Positions 58,167 through 64,000 of a stretch of 64,000 bases of DNA are shown piece by piece. This DNA comes from Liolophura sinensis (lineage: Eukaryota; Mollusca; Polyplacophora; Chitonida; Chitonidae): assembly GCF_032854445.1 (NCBI RefSeq), contig NC_088305.1:27428628-27492627 (forward strand). Direction: 5' to 3'. The position numbers and the translations under genes are program-made. The first letter of the stretch is position 1; each line of letters begins with the position of its first letter. The notes under the pieces were generated by a model. The model worked only from the letters and a program-made list of their open reading frames with translations. It ran no database searches and was not told the DNA's origin.

Positions 58167-61100
58167 ATGCCTCCGAAGCCAAATGATAGTGATATTGAGA
58201 AGCTGATAGAGCTTGTAAAGGTGCACCCTGCCATATACGACTGTACAAGGGCGGACCACATAGACTCGCTGAAGATTGACAACATCTGGCGCAGTATAGG
58301 CAAGCAAATGGCAAAGCCTGGCATGTCACGTAAGCTGGCATCGATTTGAAGAGGTCCTATTTCATTCCACTCATATTTTCTCCTGAAATATAGGCCTATA
58401 GGCTATACGTAGTGAATGATATGACGCAGGATTGGGTTGTTCCCATTGGAACGGTCATTATACATTTTATTTCAGATTAATCAGACACACTAGAAGCAAA
58501 ATTAATAGTACAAAGAAATAATGATTTGTGGATTTCCACAGGAGCTGATTGGAAAAAGAAATGGAAGAATATTGTCGACGCCAACAGGAAATATACAAAG
58601 AAAATAAAGGAGAAGAAAAGCGGTGAGGCTGCAAAGCCGGTCAGAGCCTATAAATTTGCAGGGATTCTATCGTTCTTGGAAAATTACAGGAATGAAGATA
58701 GGTGAGTTTTACGGGTCTCAATTATCAAACTGCAACATACGTTTATCAAAGCCAAATATGTCAGAGGGTAATTCAATGGTATTTTGAATTTTTTAGCACC
58801 GAGTCGAACGTGATGCCGTTGTCAGACGAAGAAAACGACACTGAGTCTTGGAAGGACTCGATGGAAAGGTTTGTTTGTTAATTACTAATTCAAATATCCT
58901 CTTTCAACATGTCTTTCTTTCCATGGTACGGATCCATCTTGAAGAAAAAAGTCTTTGTATCGCTCGCGCACCTCCATAGCATCATTTCGCGCTCTACCTC
59001 CAATGCCGGCTAAAGGGCAAATTCCCTCTGCATGCGAAAGATCAGGTGCCTCATTGACCAACGCCTTTATGTGAGCTGCCGTTGACAGAGCCTGCAGCAT
59101 GTTATGAAGAACAGTAGCAGCTTTTCACTATGTCCGTCACATGTGTACGATTCACTGCTATTTTTGTGTGAAACACCCGCCATCGGGCAGCTAATATACC
59201 GAAGGCGTTTTCAACAATTCTCCTGGCTCTGCTTAGTCGGTAATTGAAAATACGCTTATATAGCGATAGTTGCCTACCAGGATACGGCCTCATCAGATTC
59301 GTCATCAATGGAAACGCCTCATCTCCAACGGCGACAAATGGTACAGGACCGCCGCGCATATAGTTAGGTAATACGTGGTCAGCAGGGAAGTTGAACGATT
59401 TCTGGATGAATCGGTTCCCGAAAAAGCTTCTTGAAAATACACCTCCATCGCTGTTGCGACCGAAGGCTCCGATATCGACTGCTATGAATTTCAAATTCGC
59501 ATCTACTAGCGCCAGAAGTACAACCGAACAGGTACCCTTGTAGTTGAAATACAGAGAACCCGAATTATCTGGCTTCCTCATAACTACATGTTTCCTATCT
59601 ATGGCGCCTAAACACTGTGGGAACTGCCATTTAATCCAAAACTGTTCTGCGATCGCTTTCCATTCTTCTGGGGAGTTTGGTGTTTTCATGTATAGAACCG
59701 ACAATTTGTTCCAAATAGCAGCGCATACTTCCGGGACGATTTGGGCCACTGTACTCACTCCAATTCGGAAGGCAAACGCGAGTGACCGATATGATTCACC
59801 AGTTGCCAGATACCTGTGAAAACATAGAATATTTTTCATTATTATTTATAATAAATAACGTGACGTTGCAGCAGGCGCCAGCTGTACGTTCCACACGACG
59901 TCACAGTCTGGGAGGCTTGTGGTTAATGTTTTGTGTCATTAAATTAGGCCTAACTGGTTTTATAAGTTGTTAAAAGGAATTTGATACCGAAATTTCTTAT
60001 AAATAATAAATAGAATATTACACAGTAGAATGCCACAGATATCGTTCTCGTGGAAGCTTTGATGATAACTCACTCGATGCTGCGCGTCTAGTGGGTTATC
60101 GTCGTCAGCTTTGATGATAACCCATTCGACGCTGCGCGTCTCGTGGGTTATCGTCGTCAGCTTTCACTCGAACAAGATCTGTGGTATCCACCCTTCACTG
60201 TGTAATATCCTCTATTTATTACTGCATTGAAGTCTTTGGTTTGAGTTGATATTTAGTACCAATGTCACGCGCAGCGCTTGCAAGCGTCGACGATTCGCAA
60301 CATTTTCATGATTTCAGACGAATATTTATATTTGTTCAGGGCGATCCACCGATACAAATTTCGACAAAACGAATCAGTCGCTAATCTGTCAGTCGTACCT
60401 CACAGCAAAGGCTCAGAATGAAAAACTTTTACTGAAAACAGTATTTATCTGATCAGCTGAAGATCAGCCGTACCTAGCTATAGGATAGGTACTAGACTCC
60501 GACTTATCAGTTATGATTTGTACGACTTTGATCTGCTGTTGCAGGTCGACCTTGTCAGGTGATGACGAATTCAACAATATGGACATGGACAACGAGTCTG
60601 TCATTTCCATGTCATCTTCCCGGTCTGAACAACGACGAGAGAATGACCTAAAGGAGAAGAACCAGCCATTGGCCGGGGTCTCATCCATGTCCTCCAGCCG
60701 TTCTTCACGACGAGAGAATTACCCATCTGATGAGTCACAGCCATTGGCGAGGGACTCAGCTGACCATTCGCAATCATTATCAACTGAAAAGGTTTCCGAA
60801 GAAACCTCGAGAAAGAAGAAGAAAGCGGTTCATCGTGGACGTCACAGTTTAACACCAGATAACGATAACTCATTGGAAAATGCCTTGACTAGTTTTATTT
60901 CTGCAGCCACACAATCGCGCCAACAGGTTAAGGACATAGCAGCAGACAGCGCAGAGGATCTGTTATTTTCGAATTACGCCATACGTTTAAAACAATTACC
61001 AACGACTCTTCAACATTACGTCAAGCTTCAGATCTCGCAAATCTTTTTCAACGCCGAAAATCCGGACAGTAGCATTCCTATTACACCTCTACCGCTGCGA

Positions 61101-61367
61101 CCTCAACCCACGGTGCCCTATCTGTCCTCAAGCCAAAGCCATGTGATCCAGAATTCTGTGTGGCCTGCACCTCAAACCAGCCTCCAGCCCTGTACTTCGA
61201 GACAAAATTCTATGTACCGCTCCGACGACCCGTTGCCGGACATGTCAATGCCTCCACCAAGCCAGAATTCAGGAACACTTCGCAGGACCTGGGGACAGCC
61301 GCGCCGATGGATATTATACGTTCTGCCTTCCGAATTGCATATGTTGACAATGATAATTGAGAATTGA
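58167..61367 (+). CDS. Harbinger-encoded MADF-BESS DNA-binding protein, 4 exons
   Basis: Exons: 58167-58329, 58542-58701, 58797-58868, 60545-61367; GT/AG junctions in phase, 1218 nt, 405 residues. The N-terminal ~110 residues form a MADF (Myb/SANT-like) domain. LIELVKVHPAIYDCTR, then WRSIGKQMAKPGMSR, then DWKKKWKNIVDANRKY, then KFAGILSFLENY are its three aromatic-anchored helices. A low-complexity Ser/Glu/Arg-rich linker follows with basic SRKKKKAVHRGRH. Residues of about 269-305 (LLFSNYAIRLKQLPTTLQHY and following) fit a BESS protein-interaction motif. In Harbinger elements a Myb-like partner helps import the transposase and bind the ends; that role is inferred here. Exon 4 lies inside the transposase intron on the opposite strand, and intron 3 contains the main transposase exon. 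Confidence 0.85.
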
Positions 61368-62087
61368 TATTGACAAGATATTCATAATTATCAACCTTTT
61401 TTAACAATGATAAGAAGATCGGAAAAGTCGATCCATGATAATGTTTAGCTGATCAGATGATTATTTTCAGTGTGAGCCTACTGAGTTTGTCTGAATACGA
61501 GAAGTTTATGTTCTATAGCCAAAATGTTCTATGAACCTTTGATCAATCTGTATTTTCTTGTTGATATCCTTTCACTATGATACCCAGGAGTTTGGTATGC
61601 ACTTTGAACTCAACTTAATTTCAACACTCGCCGGATATGGGAGTGTGTTTTGTTTTTCCTGTTGTCCTTTCAACGTCAAAATTAAGTATTGTGTCAAACA
61701 TTAAGTTCTGGACTGGCTGGTTTGTATTAGCACATGACAATAAAAAACGAGAAATTCTCACCTAATAGTTAGACTCAGTCGTTCTCTCGCTTGTATGACA
61801 TCGGTGCGGGAATGATGCGTCTTTGATATTCCTTCTTCAACTAGATGGAACACTTGGGCAAACTGCTCCCTTGACATCCTGTGAAACTCAAAGAACTTTT
61901 CTTCGAACTGCCCAAGTTCTTTAACCAGTGTATGGAAAACCCCGTGTGTGTTGCGACTCTGTAATATGGGGTGGACGTTCCATCGTCGAAATCTTCTCCT
62001 CCTTTTTCGTTTCAGCAGCAGTATACCTAATCTGATGATAATTATATCTTGATCACGATCAGCGAGAGTTGGCTGTACGGGGACCAT
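58885..62087 (-). CDS. Harbinger transposase (DDE, HARBI1-like), 2 exons, one frameshift
   Basis: Minus strand. Exon 1 runs 62087-61762 (ATG to AG|GTGAGA); exon 2 starts at 59813 after TTTTCACAG. The junction restores LTIRYLATGESYRSLAFAF, a segment diagnostic of the family. Three catalytic acidic residues are visible: D in GAIDRKHVV, D in VDIGAFGRNSDGGVF, and E in RARRIVENAFG. The frame stops at 59104-59102, just after VKSCY. A one-base shift at about 59113 would continue into VLHNMLQALST and run to a TAG at 58885. So the copy seems to carry a 1-nt insertion (or assembly error) removing the last 75 residues, which lie beyond the catalytic core. Length as read is 345 residues; family members are about 350-450. 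Its 3' end stops 16 bp short of the MADF exon 3 donor. Confidence 0.88.
60004..60221. mobile_element. Palindromic MITE nested in the Harbinger element
   Basis: About 218 bp with imperfect long inverted repeats: TAATAAATAGAATATTACAC on the left against the complement of GTGTAATATCCTCTATTTATTA on the right, continuing through GCCACAGAT / ATCTGTGG. The centre holds two ~52-bp tandem units, each itself a hairpin (GATGATAACCCA ... TGGGTTATCGTCGTC). It lies in sequence that is intronic for both interlocked genes. Confidence 0.75.
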
Positions 62088-62109
62088 GATGGAAATGAAA
62101 ACCGCTCGT

Positions 62110-62207
62110 ACCGCGTTTCAATAAACACTCACCCCTGCGGAAAAAAAAAACGCTGCCGCTACCGAAGCCGCCGCTGCGGCCGCGGACGCTGCCGAAACCG
62201 CTAAATC
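62110..62207. promoter_or_regulatory. Right subterminal GC-rich region
   Basis: Complementary counterpart of the left subterminal cluster: CGCTGCCGCTACCGAAGCCG then CCGCTGCGGCCGCGGACGCT. It also separates the transposase ATG (62087) from the right end and so probably contains its promoter. Confidence 0.45.
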
Positions 62208-62231
62208 TACCGCTCGCCAGTAAACGAAGCT
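62208..62231 (-). repeat. Right terminal inverted repeat
   Basis: Perfect 24-bp reverse complement of the left end, followed by the TAA duplication at 62232-62234. Confidence 0.9.
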
Positions 62232-62234
62232 TAA

Positions 62235-63810
62235 CACAGAAGACCTAAGGACTAGTTCTTAGGCAAAATGGAGTCGCCCAGAGCGGATTTTGGTGCTAAC
62301 TTTATTTATAATTTATCAACTTGAGGTACATATTAGAATTTTTTTATAGTATGCACCTGCGAGGAAATGCATACTCTTTGCAATGGTATTTGATTGATAT
62401 TTAAATTTTCTTCTCCTTTAAATGTAGTTCAAGTATCAGAAACATTCTTGAGTACGGCGTAAAACACCAATCAAATAAATAAATAAATAAATCAATCAAG
62501 TACCAGTATCAAATTCTTAAAAACGGTTACACCGATGATTTTGAAAAATAATCAAGCAGCATATGACCAGTCGAATTTTTGGAATTATTTTAAAATAGCC
62601 CAAATGGTTCTCTTTCATAAAATATCATTCTTCTTCACGTGCTACCGTCCAAAAATAGGTAATTAAATTCATAAAATTTATACACGTATCTTTTACAATC
62701 TCCAAAATCACATTAACACCATAAATTGCCGAATTACGAGTCTGATATTTTATGAAATACATTTGAGCCGGTAAAGTTGGTAAACAGAGAAAATTGTACT
62801 TGACCAGCGGATATGGATTTTTTGCCAAAAATCTCTGGAATAGACGCTTAAACCCCAAGTCCCATTATCTATTATTTACTTTGTTCTGTTATAAAATGCT
62901 CCAAGCAGCATCGGCCGATACGGCTGCTATGACAAGTCACCAGTATTACAGTAAAAATTACCTTTCTTCAGCAACAGTGAGACATTTGTTTATAAATGAA
63001 AACGTTATGAGTATGGACTCACACATGTAATGTCTACTTTCAGCCAAATTCTACGGGGCAATTATTGTAAACATATGATGACTGCCTGAGACAATGTTGC
63101 TATGAAACTATTTCAAAGATAAGCACACAGGCGTGCAATATCAAAATGACAGCATTTCTGACCAGGGCTATTTCATTTGAATTATAGAAGAATAAGTTAT
63201 TTCGGCCACTGACTTAGTGGCATTAGTAATTAGTAAATACCGTAAAAAATACACACATGTATATATGTTCGATGCCACAGAGCAATATCAGGCTGAATTG
63301 ATCTCTAGTTACTGTGTCACCATGCTGTTGACGTTAAATTTAATTCGAGCACTACCTTTTATCTGCTTTAGATCGAGTGTAAAAGGATACCAACTCAGGT
63401 GTTCACAAATGCTATGGTATACGGCCTTGATAGTTTCAACAGGCGAATGGAACTGTATTTTATATCGCGTTTTTTTTGTGAAACTGGTAAAGTATCACTC
63501 AAAAGAACAACAGTCAATTCCGCTTATACCCCAGCTGCCAATGCCTGAGAAATGTTTGCGCACTGGACGTAAAACCCTCTAGATGATGTCAGAAAGGAGA
63601 CATTCAAGTTAGATCCTTGAGCATCCCATTTTGGCAAGAGACACAATTGTAGCGCTTGTGTCAGGAGTTATCTCATTTGGGTGCAAATTTTTTAAGTAAT
63701 ACAAAAATATTCAGATAATTTTTGGCAGCTGAGTGATACAATGTCGTGATATACTGGCCACCTTCTTTAGTCTCCATTATTTTCATGTACATATGACATC
63801 AGCTGTGAGC
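62235..63810. other. Flank right of Harbinger, no supported gene
   Basis: AT-rich. The longest frame (63217-63582, 121 codons) has no recognisable motif, and no splice context supports it. A SINE tail lies at 62443-62492. Confidence 0.4.
62443..62492 (+). mobile_element. SINE family A 3' end fragment
   Basis: ATTCTTGAGTACGGCGTAAA, then ACACCAATCAAATAAATAAA; only the last 50 bp remain. Confidence 0.8.
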
Positions 63811-63814
63811 AGTA

Positions 63815-64000
63815 AGTGTTTCAGACCAGTTTCTGGCAGTATCACTTCTGTCTCAGACTAGTTTCTGGCAGCATCATTTCCCGTCAGACCAGTTTTGGCA
63901 GTATCACATGAGTTGGAAGTCAGTTTCTGGCAGCAACAAAGCCACGGACTAGTTGTTAGCTTTATGACTACAGTCTCAGGACAGTTTCCTGCAGCATCGT
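63815..64000 (+). repeat. Degenerate tandem repeat, about 35-40 bp unit, at right edge
   Basis: Recurring CAGTTTCTGGCAGTATCAC / CTAGTTTCTGGCAGCATCA blocks spaced 35-40 bp apart, continuing past the window edge. Confidence 0.75.

Larger units (their letters stand above)
57825..62231. mobile_element. PIF/Harbinger DNA transposon, 4.4 kb, near complete
   Basis: Bounded by 24-bp perfect terminal inverted repeats at 57825-57848 and 62208-62231, beginning AGCTTCGTTTACTGGCGAGC, with a TAA target duplication. It encodes a DDE transposase on the minus strand and a MADF-BESS protein on the plus strand, the two-gene organisation of the superfamily. GC-rich subterminal regions contain repeated GCGGTA hexamers and several GCGAGCGG motifs. 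The element is structurally intact apart from one apparent frameshift in the transposase and a nested MITE at 60004-60221. Confidence 0.93.

Noticed and set aside
57919-58341. 140-codon minus frame opposite the MADF exon 1
   Set aside because: Antisense shadow of GC-rich subterminal sequence and MADF exon 1; no transposase similarity.
60601-60873. 90-codon minus frame opposite MADF exon 4
   Set aside because: Shadow of the real plus-strand exon, which joins in phase to the preceding MADF exons.

Overview
This is eukaryotic, intron-rich, AT-leaning DNA. The SINE families, together with tandem genes of the MSP130 biomineralisation family, point to a lophotrochozoan animal, most likely a mollusc (a brachiopod is possible). 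The species cannot be fixed from the sequence.

Layout. Positions 1-12,700 hold no gene I can support: a 64-bp tandem array fills 1-720, followed by SINEs, a TA-flanked MITE (8787-9045) and other dispersed repeats. From 12,784 to 54,340 lies a plus-strand MSP130-like cluster: an orphan first exon (A, 12784-12973), a complete 14-exon gene (B, 15820-29351, 677 codons) and a complete 14-exon paralogue (C, 37695-54177, 674 codons). B and C have the same exon order and intron phases. Each encodes a signal peptide, one long 'choice-of-anchor I' / MSP130 domain and four C-terminal EF-hand loops. Neither has a hydrophobic GPI-anchor tail, so both look like secreted, calcium-binding extracellular proteins. 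Exon A matches exon 1 of gene B in length (190 nt) and splice phase but has no downstream exons of its own. It could be an alternative first exon of gene B or a relic of a third copy.

The introns are inflated by minisatellites (units of about 19, 20, 24, 29, 32, 37, 45, 55 and 59 bp). Three arrays start exactly at a 5' splice site, and two of these copy the exon end plus donor in each unit. The largest, 59 bp repeated about 63 times, fills most of intron 11 of gene C.

Positions 57825-62231 are a nearly complete PIF/Harbinger DNA transposon: 24-bp terminal inverted repeats, TAA target duplication, a DDE transposase on the minus strand and a MADF-BESS protein on the plus strand. The two genes interlock, each holding an exon of the other in an intron. 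The transposase has one apparent 1-nt frameshift near its C-terminus, and a small palindromic MITE is nested inside the shared intron space. The remaining flanks (29.5-37.6 kb, 54.4-57.8 kb, 62.2-64 kb) carry repeats and no recognisable gene.
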